Shown one piece after another: positions 7,423 to 15,255 of a DNA stretch of 64,000 bases. This DNA comes from an uncultured Clostridia bacterium (GTDB taxonomy: Bacteria; Bacillota; Clostridia; Oscillospirales; Ruminococcaceae). Positions within the stretch are counted from its first letter, which is position 1. Each line of letters opens with the position of its first letter. The notes under the pieces were generated by a model. It worked only from the letters and a program-made list of their open reading frames with translations. It made no database searches and was not told the DNA's origin. The stretch covers positions 1 through 64,000 of the forward strand of contig CANRAS010000005.1 of NCBI GenBank assembly GCA_947628655.1. The letters are read 5' to 3'. Position numbers and translations under genes: made by a program.

Positions 7423-8883
7423 ATGGCAGGCGGAGAAGGCGGCTTCAGCACCAAGGCGATGGGCTTTGATAAAAAGGAAGTCAACGATTACATAGCAAAC
7501 CTCAATCAGCGTATGAAAGAGATTGAGGCGGAAAAGAAAACAAACGACGAGAAAACTCAGTCGGCGCTGAAAAAAGCGTCCGAGGCGGATACTAAGATAA
7601 AGGCGCTGAAGAACGAGTGCGACAGGAAAATTGCCGACCTTGAACTTCAGCTTAAAACCGAACGCAAGAATGAAGAAGACTTGCTCATTCAGATAGACGA
7701 CTTAAAGCGCAAGCTAAAGCAAAAGGCGAGCGCGCCCGCGCCGTCAAAGGCGGGGAGCGCGGACGCTGATAAAAAAGCGTCGGAGATTATCGCAAAGGCG
7801 AACGCGGCGGCAAAGGATATTGTCGATAAGGCAAACGCTACGGCGCGCGATACCGTTGAGAAAGCGAAGTCCGCGGCGGCGGGCATTGTAAGCGGTGCGC
7901 AGGGCGCAGGCGGGAACGCAGAGGGTCTTGACGAGTTTATAAGAGCGTTCAACGGCTTTATGGATACGCTGAAAAAGGGCGCGGGCGACCTTTCCCGCAA
8001 GGCAGAGGAACTCGCAGGAGCGCAGGGTTCGACAAGCGTTGACATACCCGATTTCTCGGATATTGTCGCTCCGTCGGCGAAAGCGCCTGTTGCAAGCGTT
8101 CCCGTGACGGAAACCGTTCCCTCTAAAAAGGCGCGGGATTTGTCCGAGGATTTGTTCGCCGCGCTTGAGGAAAGCGACGAGGATATGGACGACAGCCTCG
8201 ATATGATAACCGAGGTTCAGCCTCTTGACGACCCGTCAAACACTCCGACGGCGGTTGTTCTCGAAGAATTTGACCTGTCGAATACAGTCGGCGCTATGGA
8301 CGAGTTTGACGAACCCGTGACCGAAGTAGAGCCGATAGCGAAGAAGAAACAGGGAAATCAGGAACTGAGCGACGAGTTCGAGCGCCAGATACTTGCGCAG
8401 ACTGCGAACAGTTCTATGCTGAAAGACGATGTGGACGAGGATTTGCTCGCGGCGGTAAAACAGCAGGAGGACTTGTTCGCCGTTCAGCCGTCAGACGACG
8501 TTTCGGATTTCGATATGGAACAGCCTGCGGAGGAGGAAGACCCGCTGGCGGCTATGCTTAAACAGGCAGAACTGACGTTCGGCACGGCGACGGGCGATAA
8601 ACTCGAAGAGGAAGAACCCGAACCCGAGCCCGAAATTGCTCCCGAAGAACCCGCTCCCGCCGATACAAACCCGTGGGCGGCTTTGCAGAATGAACTGTTC
8701 GCAATGGAAAAAGCGGGCGACTTCGGCGAACCCGAAACGAAAACCGCAAAGGGCAAGGCAGCGTCTGTTGACCCCGTTGTTCCGAACGCTGACGATTCGG
8801 CGATCTGGGATTTCGGCTCAACTGATATGAGCGAAAGCGGCGATGATATGGAAATGAGTTCCGACCTGTTCGGAGGGTTCTGA
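7423..8883 (+). CDS. DivIVA-like coiled-coil protein with long acidic C-terminus
   Basis: 486 aa. The first ~25 residues (FSTKAMGFDKKEVNDYIANL) match the membrane-curvature-sensing N-terminus of DivIVA-type proteins. Residues ~28-105 are a Lys/Glu-rich coiled coil. An Ala/Lys-rich amphipathic repeat region follows (AKANAAAKDIVDKANATARD, ~125-165). From about 230 to the end the chain is strongly acidic and low in complexity, with many Asp, Glu and Pro, and is probably disordered. No catalytic motif is visible. DivIVA relatives organise poles, septa or the cell envelope. This one is longer and more acidic than classical DivIVA, so a scaffold role is inference. It is a single-gene unit with its own promoter and terminator. 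Confidence 0.75.
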   Translation: MAGGEGGFSTKAMGFDKKEVNDYIANLNQRMKEIEAEKKTNDEKTQSALKKASEADTKIKALKNECDRKIADLELQLKTERKNEEDLLIQIDDLKRKLKQKASAPAPSKAGSADADKKASEIIAKANAAAKDIVDKANATARDTVEKAKSAAAGIVSGAQGAGGNAEGLDEFIRAFNGFMDTLKKGAGDLSRKAEELAGAQGSTSVDIPDFSDIVAPSAKAPVASVPVTETVPSKKARDLSEDLFAALEESDEDMDDSLDMITEVQPLDDPSNTPTAVVLEEFDLSNTVGAMDEFDEPVTEVEPIAKKKQGNQELSDEFERQILAQTANSSMLKDDVDEDLLAAVKQQEDLFAVQPSDDVSDFDMEQPAEEEDPLAAMLKQAELTFGTATGDKLEEEEPEPEPEIAPEEPAPADTNPWAALQNELFAMEKAGDFGEPETKTAKGKAASVDPVVPNADDSAIWDFGSTDMSESGDDMEMSSDLFGGF

Positions 8884-8898
8884 TTAGTTAAAATCAAC

Positions 8899-8935
8899 AA
8901 GAGCCGACAGCGCAAAAACTTTCGGCTCTTTTGCT
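8899..8935 (+). terminator. Rho-independent terminator of the DivIVA-like gene
   Basis: A 9-bp stem (AAGAGCCGA with TCGGCTCTT), 14-nt loop, then TTGCTTTATT, 16 nt after the stop. Confidence 0.85.
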
Positions 8936-8950
8936 TTATTGAGGTGAATT

Positions 8951-9496
8951 ATGATAGAACTTAACACAAGCGAACTGAAAGAAAAGGCGAAAACGCTGAA
9001 AGCGGGGGACAAAGTCCTGCTTTCGGGAGTGGTCTACACGTCCCGCGACGCGGCGCACAAGCGCATTAAGTCGCTTATTGAGCAGGGCGAACCCCTGCCG
9101 TATGAACTAGACGGCGCGGCAATCTATTACGCAGGTCCTACCGCCGCGAAAGACGGTATGGTCATAGGCTCGTGCGGTCCTACTACATCTTCGAGAATGG
9201 ACGTTTACGCCCCCGATTTCTTAGACAGGGGCTTGTCCGCGATGATAGGCAAGGGCGAACGTTCGCAGGAAGTCTGCGACGCAATAAAGCGCAACAGCGC
9301 CGTATATTTCTGCGCGATAGGCGGTGCGGGCGCACTGGCGTGCAAGTGCATAAAGGAATGTGAGGTAATTGCGTTTGAAGATTTGGGCTGTGAAAGCGTA
9401 AAGCGCTTAGTATTCGACAAGTTCCCGTTAATAGTCGCAGTAGACAGCAACGGGGGAAATCTGTTCAAGACGGGCAGGAAACAGTTCGCCGTCTAG
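8951..9496 (+). CDS. fumB: Class I fumarate hydratase, beta subunit
   Basis: The C-terminal (beta) part of the heterodimeric Fe-S fumarase, 181 aa, catalysing fumarate/malate interconversion. Family marks are the start LSGVVYTSRDAAHKR, GPTAAKDGMVIGSCGPTTSSRMD around residues 56-78, and AIGGAGALACKCI near 121. The start is set by TGAGGTG upstream of the ATG. The alpha subunit is not adjacent: it lies on the other strand at 15256-16095. A tartrate dehydratase beta subunit is a related alternative. The gene symbol here denotes the beta subunit, not the E. coli FumB isozyme. Confidence 0.88.
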   Translation: MIELNTSELKEKAKTLKAGDKVLLSGVVYTSRDAAHKRIKSLIEQGEPLPYELDGAAIYYAGPTAAKDGMVIGSCGPTTSSRMDVYAPDFLDRGLSAMIGKGERSQEVCDAIKRNSAVYFCAIGGAGALACKCIKECEVIAFEDLGCESVKRLVFDKFPLIVAVDSNGGNLFKTGRKQFAV

Positions 9497-9739
9497 CAGC
9501 TGGAGAATAGTTAGTAGAGATTAGTTTTGAACGTGGCTTTGACTTATGTGTCAACCTTTCAACTAAAAGACAATCTAAACTGCGCCCGCAGGGCGCACCG
9601 AAACTAGCTGCTAGAGAGTTATCCGCGCAGCGGATAACTCGGCTATTCTCTAGCAACTCCCCCTCGCATTTTCGTTGCAATGCACAAATTTCATCAAAAA
9701 ATATTTATCACAAATTATCACCTAATTTTCATAAAATCA
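9497..9739. other. Intergenic repeat-bearing stretch
   Basis: No gene seen. It contains short AG-rich repeats of the GTTAGTAGAGATTAG type, the interspersed motif at 9568-9575 (minus) next to a GCGCCC/GGGCGC hairpin, and a perfect hairpin made of GTTATCCGC / GCGGATAAC near 9619-9640. Confidence 0.6.
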
Positions 9740-9768
9740 TTGACAAATCAAGTTAAATGTGTTAAAAT
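9740..9768 (+). promoter_or_regulatory. Sigma-A promoter of the SigH-like gene
   Basis: Perfect TTGACA (9740-9745), 17-nt spacer and TAAAAT (9763-9768), 30 nt before the start codon. Confidence 0.8.
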
Positions 9769-9798
9769 AAGTTGTGGACAGGCTTTAAGGAGAGAAAT

Positions 9799-10362
9799 AT
9801 GGCGGACTATTCGCAGATGAGCGATCGTGAACTTCTCGATAATTACACCGCCGACAGCGGGAAATTGGAGGAGATTGTTTCAAGGTATATGAAAACCGTT
9901 TTTGCTGTCGCCGCGAAATATTCAGCGTCCGCCGACCGTGAGGAACTCGTAAGCGACGGTATGCAGGCGCTTATGTCGGCTATTCGCAGTTACGACAGCG
10001 AAAAGGGCGAGTTCGCGGGGTACGCTTACATATGTATCGAAAACAGGCTGAAAAATACCGCGAAACGCGTCAAAAGGCGCAAGGAAGTGTTTCTTGAGGC
10101 TGAACCCGAAGAATTATCGGAATATGCGGACAAAAATCCCACGCCGGAAGAAATCGTTATCGACCGCGAAAGCAGAGCCGCGCTGATAAACAATATGCGC
10201 ACAAACCTTACGGAACTCGAATTTCGCTGTATCGAGGGCGTTATGATGGGTTATTCCTACGGGGAAATAGCGGACGTGCTGAAAATCGACAGGAAAGCGG
10301 TTGACAATGCCGTGACGCGGGCGCGCGGGAAACTGCGCCGATACTTCGCGGGGAAACCTTAA
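9799..10362 (+). CDS. Sigma-70 family RNA polymerase sigma factor, SigH-like
   Basis: 187 aa from the ATG that follows the AAGGAGAG site (an earlier in-frame ATG at 9772 has no such site). Region 2 is visible at about residues 25-95, including ADREELVSDGMQALMSAIRSY and the YICIENRLKNTAKR helix. Region 4 is at about 130-183, with the helix-turn-helix YGEIADVLKIDRKAVDNAVTRARGKL. There is no region 1 or 3. The NPTPEEIVIDRE linker and region 4 resemble SigH, which starts sporulation in Bacillus. Clostridial relatives also control other programmes, so the regulon is unknown. Confidence 0.85.
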   Translation: MADYSQMSDRELLDNYTADSGKLEEIVSRYMKTVFAVAAKYSASADREELVSDGMQALMSAIRSYDSEKGEFAGYAYICIENRLKNTAKRVKRRKEVFLEAEPEELSEYADKNPTPEEIVIDRESRAALINNMRTNLTELEFRCIEGVMMGYSYGEIADVLKIDRKAVDNAVTRARGKLRRYFAGKP

Positions 10363-10468
10363 ACCACAAAATTTAACCCGATAGCTTAACAGAAAAGCAC
10401 CGCGCAAAGCGCGGAGAATACGGTGCAATTCCGTGCGGGTTGACAATATTTTTAAAAAGAGGTATACT

Positions 10469-10747
10469 ATGTACACAGACAAGACACTGAAATGTAAAGA
10501 CTGCGGCGCGGACTTCGTTTTTACTGCAGGCGAGCAGGAATTCTACGCTGAAAAAGGCTTCGAGAACGAGCCGCAGAGATGCAAGGCTTGCCGCGACGCG
10601 AAGAAGAATGCGGGCAGAGGACCGAGAACGTTTTTCGAGGCTACCTGCGCGGTATGTGGAGGCGTAGCAAGAGTTCCGTTTGAGCCGAAAGGCGACAGAC
10701 CCGTATTGTGCAGCGAATGTTTCGCAAAACAACGCGGCGAGAACTAA
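10469..10747 (+). CDS. Zinc-ribbon protein, CxxC repeat type
   Basis: 92 aa with four CxxC knuckles: CKDC near residue 9, CKAC near 42, CAVC near 65 and CSEC near 84, so two zinc sites. The segment ADFVFTAGEQEFYAEKGF matches the probable zinc-ribbon family zf-trcl (PF13451), and the second half (GGVARVPFEPKGDRPVLCSECF) is the companion motif. The function of the family is unknown. The start follows an AAAGAGG site. A promoter-like pair (TTGACA, 17 nt, TATACT) ends directly at this ATG and is treated as coincidence or a leaderless oddity. Confidence 0.8.
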   Translation: MYTDKTLKCKDCGADFVFTAGEQEFYAEKGFENEPQRCKACRDAKKNAGRGPRTFFEATCAVCGGVARVPFEPKGDRPVLCSECFAKQRGEN

Positions 10748-10845
10748 CCCGAGGTCTGAACCCCTCAAATCACCGATAAGTACATGGGAATACACGGCAA
10801 TATAACATTGGCGAAACCTTACGGCTTTTTGGTAGAAAAAATTTT

Positions 10846-10876
10846 CCCCCGTTCGAGAGAGCGGGGGATTATTTTG
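10846..10876 (+). terminator. Terminator-like hairpin after the zinc-ribbon gene
   Basis: CCCCCG pairs with CGGGGG across a 10-nt loop, followed by ATTATTTTG. It lies about 100 nt beyond the stop. Confidence 0.6.
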
Positions 10877-10895
10877 TCCGGCATACTTTGAATGG

Positions 10896-11211
10896 CAGTT
10901 TATAGTTAACGCATTATCCGCTACGCGGAAAATGCTCATTATCCGTTTCGCGGAAAACGCTGTGCATAGTGAATAATAAAAGCCCCCTCCCGCCTTCGGC
11001 GGGGGGGGCGCGGATAATATCAGCCAACGGCGGAGGAACGGCAACTCCAATTAACAAGAAATTTCCCCGCCAACGGGCGGGGAAACGCTAACTCTAATTA
11101 AGCGCAATCTCCTGCGCAGGCGGGGAGGACGCTTTTACTATGCACAGCGTTTTCCGCATAGCGGATAATGAGCGTTTTCCGCGTAGCGGATAATGCGTTA
11201 ACTATAAACTG
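10896..11211. repeat. Large imperfect inverted repeat (about 80-bp arms)
   Basis: The arm at 10896-10980 reappears inverted at 11132-11211. Each arm contains GTTTATAGTTAACGCATT, two tandem hairpins of the TTATCCGC/GCGGAAAA type and GCACAGCGTTTTCCGC. The ~150-bp centre carries further GC hairpins (10982-11009, 11067-11083). Half-arms of the same family occur near 11905, 45060, 52590 and 53030. No coding capacity is seen in 10748-11250. Confidence 0.7.
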
Positions 11212-11250
11212 TTAAACGGCGGGGAGAACGGGTGTTGAATTTTGTGAAGA

Positions 11251-11532
11251 TTATTTTTTAAACAATTCCGAATGACTGCCCAATCTATAAAGCATAAGTA
11301 CCAAAACATCGCCCCGTATCTCGTAAATTAAAAGCCAATCGGGTTCAATGTGACATTCACGGGAACCCTTATATTTTCCCGTGAGTTCGTGGTCTTGATA
11401 CTTTTCATCAAGTTTCCCGCCGTTCGCCAAAATATCAATTACATCAAACAGCTTGTCAAGGTTTTTGCTCTGCTTTTTTGCGAGTTTTAAATCCCGCTTA
11501 AACTGATTGGTAAACTGAACGTCGTATTTCAT
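11251..11532 (-). CDS. yafQ: YafQ-family (RelE superfamily) mRNA interferase toxin
   Basis: 93 aa, the usual YafQ size. It has FTNQFKRDLKLAKKQ at the start and YQDHELTGKYKGSRECHIEPDWLLIYEI in the middle, with the His and Asp-Trp residues of the YafQ active site. LYRLGSHSELF at the end holds the C-terminal catalytic His and Phe. YafQ-type toxins cleave mRNA on the ribosome. Its start overlaps the stop of the antitoxin gene by ATGA (11529-11532), the usual arrangement for coupled translation. All the family's key residues appear present, so it should be active. Confidence 0.92.
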   Translation of the reverse strand: MKYDVQFTNQFKRDLKLAKKQSKNLDKLFDVIDILANGGKLDEKYQDHELTGKYKGSRECHIEPDWLLIYEIRGDVLVLMLYRLGSHSELFKK

Positions 11533-11801
11533 ACTTCAAGCGCCGCCTTTAATTCTTCCATACTTGAATATCTAGGCGCATTGGGGTCGTTCATCAGCTT
11601 TCTGCCCTCGTCAATGGCGGCGGCGGTGACTTCGTTCGGAATGTCCAATTTAAGCGGGAACGGAATACCGTGTTCGCGTACGGCGGTTCTTAGGAAAATA
11701 TTGACGGCGGTAGTCATATTAAGCCCAAGTTCCGCGAATATTTCCTCCGCCTGCTCCTTAACGGCTTTGTCGGTTCTGATGTTCAAATTTGTAGTTGCCA
11801 T
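11529..11801 (-). CDS. dinJ: RelB/DinJ-family antitoxin
   Basis: 90 aa from the ATG preceded by AAAGGAGG. The N-terminus (TTNLNIRTDKAVKEQAEEIFAELGLN) and the following MTTAVNIFLRTAVREHGIPF are the ribbon-helix-helix DNA-binding and dimerisation part of DinJ. The C-terminal ~35 residues (ending YSSMEELKAALEV) would wrap the toxin. DinJ-type proteins neutralise YafQ and repress their own operon. It is the first gene of the two-gene unit. Confidence 0.92.
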   Translation of the reverse strand: MATTNLNIRTDKAVKEQAEEIFAELGLNMTTAVNIFLRTAVREHGIPFPLKLDIPNEVTAAAIDEGRKLMNDPNAPRYSSMEELKAALEV

Positions 11802-12119
11802 AAATATCGCCTCCTTTAAGTATATTATACCCCGATTTTCGGCGTTTGTCAATATGAAGTAATGAAAATAGCAATATTTTTATAGCTTTTTCCCGCCTGC
11901 AACAGTTTATAGTTAAGGGTGTACAGCGAATAGTAAAAGCGTACTCCCCGCCAAAAACAAAGCAACCCCCACACCGAAGTGCAGGGTGCGTTTTGACTAA
12001 AAGACAATCTAATCGCGGGCGAGAGCCCGCACCAAAACTAACAGGGTAATCCGCCAACGGCGGATTACCCGCTAACTACTATTCTCTAGCTACTTAATCT
12101 TACCGCTTACCTCTAACAC
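11802..12119. other. Intergenic stretch upstream of the toxin-antitoxin pair
   Basis: No gene is visible. The part nearest dinJ is AT-rich and contains TATTATA-like sequences suited to a promoter (around 11820-11830). The rest holds a half-arm of the 10.9-kb inverted repeat (about 11905-11945), the interspersed motif at 12002-12009 (minus), and a hairpin GGGTAATCCGCC/GGCGGATTACCC near 12046-12071. Confidence 0.6.
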
Positions 12120-14657
12120 CTACCCTCTCTCCCTAACGACAATCTTGTCAATAAACTCCGCAGTATGCAGCGGACGGCAGTTGATAATGCCTTGATACAT
12201 ATTCGCGCCGTAATTGCGCGCGTGTTCGAGAGCCTGCTCGTTGTCTACGCCCTTAATGCACACTCTGATGTCCTTGCTGTGGGCGCGTTCTATAAGCGAG
12301 CGCACGAACTTTTCACCGACGGGGTCGTTCGTCAGACGGCGTGCGCGCAGTTTGATGATATTGATGAACGGGTTGTTTAGGAAATCGCCCGTAAAGAAGT
12401 TCTCGCCCTTGTCGTCGGCGATTATCGTGACGCCGAGTTTCGAGAACGTTTTCAGCGTATTGCTGTTCGTAAGCAGTGTATTGTCGCTCTGCGAAATGTT
12501 TATCGCAATAGCGTCGGGCGGTAATGAATATTCGAGCAGTTTTTCCTTCAAAATGTGAATACAGTCCTCGGAGTTCAGGATATTTTCGGGTATTGTATAA
12601 CTTACCGCGAAATCCTCAAATCCGCATTCGCGGACGCGCGCGGCGAGTTCGCACACACGGCTGAGCGCAAACTTGTGAAATTCAAACTCCGCTCCCATAC
12701 GGTCTATTATCGGAAGAAATCTGTCGCGCGGTACGATAATGTCGCCGTTTCCCCAGAACAAATGCGCCTCGCACGCGATAAGTTCGCCCGTTTCAACGTC
12801 GAGAATTGGAGCGTACAGGTAGTAGAACCCTTTGAAATCGTTCTCCGCCGCGTCAATAATCAGCTTTTTAACGCGCATATTTTCGTCGAGTTTCTCTTCA
12901 AGGTCGTTTGAGTAGCACACCGCGTCGCGGACTTTTCTGTCCTTTGCAAGCCTCAGCGTCTTTGTTGCCGCGCGAACGCAGTCGGGAACGCTGTCCGCGT
13001 CGTTCGGGAACATACATATTCCCGCGTAAATTTCGAGATTATTTTCATTGTCGTTGAGATACCACGGACTTCTGAATTTAGTCAAAATGCTTTCGGACAG
13101 TTCCCGCGCCTCGTTATAATCCGCGTTCGTCATCACAACGAACAGTATATCGTTAGAGAACATATAAATGCTCTTTTCACATTCCGTATGCAAAGCCGAG
13201 ATATATTCGGCGATGGAACGCATTACCTCGTCCGTATATCGGCACGAGTAGACTTCGGACAGCGTTTTCAGGTTCGCTATCTCGATAGACAGCACCGCGC
13301 CTTTTTTCCCGTCCGCCGTAATTTCGCGGAAATCCCGTTCAAACGCGCTCCTGTTCGGTATGCCCGTTGTCGTGTTGTAATAAGCAAGCCTTAAAAGGTG
13401 TTCCTGCGATACCGCGAGTTCGTTTTCCATAAACGAGCGGTAAATAATTGTCGAGATGATTTGCGTTATGCTTTTTATCAGCTTTCTGTCGCGGTTTGTC
13501 CAAACGCGGTCGCAGTCGTTTGAAATGTAGAGCAGCACTCCGCGCGACTCTCCGTTTTCGTAAATCCTCGACAGCGCACAGCTCCTGTTTGTTTGGCTTG
13601 CCGTGTTAATTTCGCTTTCGTTCAGGCACACAACAGCGTCGTTTTCGAGCATTTTTTCCACTTCTTTATTCACAACGGCATTAGCGATAATCGGCACAAT
13701 AACTCCGCTGTCGTCCCAGCTATAGACCTTTAACGGCAGTTCCGCGTCATAGCAGAATACCATATTATCAAGCCCGAAGTATTCTTTGACAAGCGGGATA
13801 ACGCTCCTAAAGGAATTAGAAGTCGTTCGGCTTTGAAGAATAAGCGAATAGATGTTGTTGATAAGTATTTGGTCCTCAAAATTCTGTCCGAGCATTTTGT
13901 TGGCTTTTTGAGAGTTTTCCATTTCCTCGCTTATTACGATATACGAGTTAGCGAGTTCGGAAACGGTCTGCACGAGCGTATCCAAAAGCGGTGTGCAGGC
14001 GTTTATGTCGTCGGGGGATTCGCTTGCTATCAGCCATTCGCCGACATTGTGGTGCTTTATGCGGATATACTTCTTGCGCTGATAGCTCATCTTGTTGAGG
14101 TTTGCGCTTTCGTCCTGCTCGGCGGGTATTATCGTACTGCCCTTTTCGTCAATTATCATCGAGTACACGCCCTTTATCATAGTAAAGGGCTGTTGAATAC
14201 GCCTTAGGTAATCCTTTCCCAAAACGTCAAGCAGACGCGGAGCGTTTTCCGCCAAATCGAACGCCTCCTGCGCACGCACCTGCATATCGCGCATAACGCG
14301 GTCGTCGCCCTCGCAGTCGAGGTAAGCGGTCACGTCGTACATAATACCGTTTATTTCATAAAGACTGCCGTCCTTGCGGAAGAAAGGCACAGCCGAGATA
14401 TAGAACCAGTGATAAGTATTTTCGCACAGCATTCTCGCGTGCGCCGCCAGCTTGTCGGTACGGCGGCTGACAATTTCGTCTATTATCTCGCAGAACGGAC
14501 GGTAATCCTCAGGGTGAACCAAATCGCAGAACACGGCGCGTTTCTTTTTGGTGAAAGGATTATCGTCAAAATAGAACTCAATGGGGAAGTCGGGTTTATA
14601 TTCCATTTTGAAAACTACAACTCCGCTGTTTACAATCATTTTTTCGAGTTTTGACAT
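12120..14657 (-). CDS. PAS-GAF-like protein with degenerate GGDEF and EAL domains
   Basis: 845 aa from the ATG after GAGAGGTG (a GTG three codons upstream lies inside that site). A PAS-like sensor fills roughly residues 1-120 and a GAF-like region about 245-400. A GGDEF fold follows (~435-580): TGIPNRSAFERDF is good, but the signature loop reads SNDIL in place of GGDEF. The EAL-like domain (~600-840) keeps Glu in CEAHLFW and the DD pair in IIADDKGEN. It lacks several other metal and catalytic residues: the TES-type Glu is replaced in INISQS, and EGVE reads KGVD. It therefore probably senses or binds rather than makes or breaks c-di-GMP. It is soluble, with no transmembrane segments. Confidence 0.85.
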   Translation of the reverse strand: MSKLEKMIVNSGVVVFKMEYKPDFPIEFYFDDNPFTKKKRAVFCDLVHPEDYRPFCEIIDEIVSRRTDKLAAHARMLCENTYHWFYISAVPFFRKDGSLYEINGIMYDVTAYLDCEGDDRVMRDMQVRAQEAFDLAENAPRLLDVLGKDYLRRIQQPFTMIKGVYSMIIDEKGSTIIPAEQDESANLNKMSYQRKKYIRIKHHNVGEWLIASESPDDINACTPLLDTLVQTVSELANSYIVISEEMENSQKANKMLGQNFEDQILINNIYSLILQSRTTSNSFRSVIPLVKEYFGLDNMVFCYDAELPLKVYSWDDSGVIVPIIANAVVNKEVEKMLENDAVVCLNESEINTASQTNRSCALSRIYENGESRGVLLYISNDCDRVWTNRDRKLIKSITQIISTIIYRSFMENELAVSQEHLLRLAYYNTTTGIPNRSAFERDFREITADGKKGAVLSIEIANLKTLSEVYSCRYTDEVMRSIAEYISALHTECEKSIYMFSNDILFVVMTNADYNEARELSESILTKFRSPWYLNDNENNLEIYAGICMFPNDADSVPDCVRAATKTLRLAKDRKVRDAVCYSNDLEEKLDENMRVKKLIIDAAENDFKGFYYLYAPILDVETGELIACEAHLFWGNGDIIVPRDRFLPIIDRMGAEFEFHKFALSRVCELAARVRECGFEDFAVSYTIPENILNSEDCIHILKEKLLEYSLPPDAIAINISQSDNTLLTNSNTLKTFSKLGVTIIADDKGENFFTGDFLNNPFINIIKLRARRLTNDPVGEKFVRSLIERAHSKDIRVCIKGVDNEQALEHARNYGANMYQGIINCRPLHTAEFIDKIVVRERG

Positions 14658-15255
14658 CAGTATCACCTCTCAAGAGTTTGGTACGACAAAACCGCCGAGA
14701 ATTAATATTATCGCACAAAATACATTATATTCACAAATCCGCGGGAAATTACAATCCGCTCGCAGGGGGAAATCAAAAGCCGTAAACCCGCATTGCATCA
14801 ACATTTCCCGATAAATCCCCGCACATTTTTCCTATTGTCTGTATACATTATAGCACAAAATTTTCAACATTTCAAGTATATTTTTGTTATTTTCATAAAT
14901 TTTTCATAATTTTTTTAATTTTGGGAAAAACTACGCGCCGGCGTTCGCAGTTAATAGTTAATAGTGCATAGTTCACAGCGAATGTGCGCACTTCGTGCGC
15001 AGATTGGATTGTCTTTAGGTCATTGCGCTGACACTCTAAAAAAGCGTTTTCCCCCGCCGACTGCGGGGGAGAACGCGAAGATAAAATCCCCGCCGACGGC
15101 GGGGATATGCTTTACCCAAGCGTGTCAGCGTCTTAATTCAAAGACAATCTTTCCGCGCCCGTTAGGGCGTACAAAAACTAATAGGGCAATCCGCTGATAA
15201 TTATTCTCTAACTGCTAATTCTTACTTCTTACCTCTAACCTCTTACCTCTTGCGC
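14658..15255. other. 598-nt intergenic stretch
   Basis: The right edge of the GGDEF/EAL gene has a promoter (14847-14875) and a ~180-nt leader with weak pairing (TCGGGAAAT with ATTTCCC). The part from 14940 to 15250 is repeat DNA: interspersed motifs at 15007 (+) and 15142 (-), GC hairpins with CCGCC/GGCGG stems, and AG-rich short repeats near the fumarase alpha stop. Confidence 0.6.
14847..14875 (-). promoter_or_regulatory. Sigma-A promoter of the GGDEF/EAL gene
   Basis: TTGAAA (14875-14870), 17-nt spacer ending TGTGC, and TATAAT (14852-14847) on the minus strand. The TG upstream of the -10 box is the extended type also seen at 41058 and 41685. Confidence 0.75.

Noticed and set aside
10440-10468. 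Promoter-like TTGACA-17-TATACT directly before the zinc-ribbon start codon
   Set aside because: Transcription would begin inside the coding region with no later start codon in frame. The AAAGAGG there works better as a ribosome-binding site.
14658-14840. Leader of the GGDEF/EAL gene as a c-di-GMP riboswitch
   Set aside because: No GCACAGGGCAAACC-type core of class I and no class II pattern. Only weak pairing is visible.
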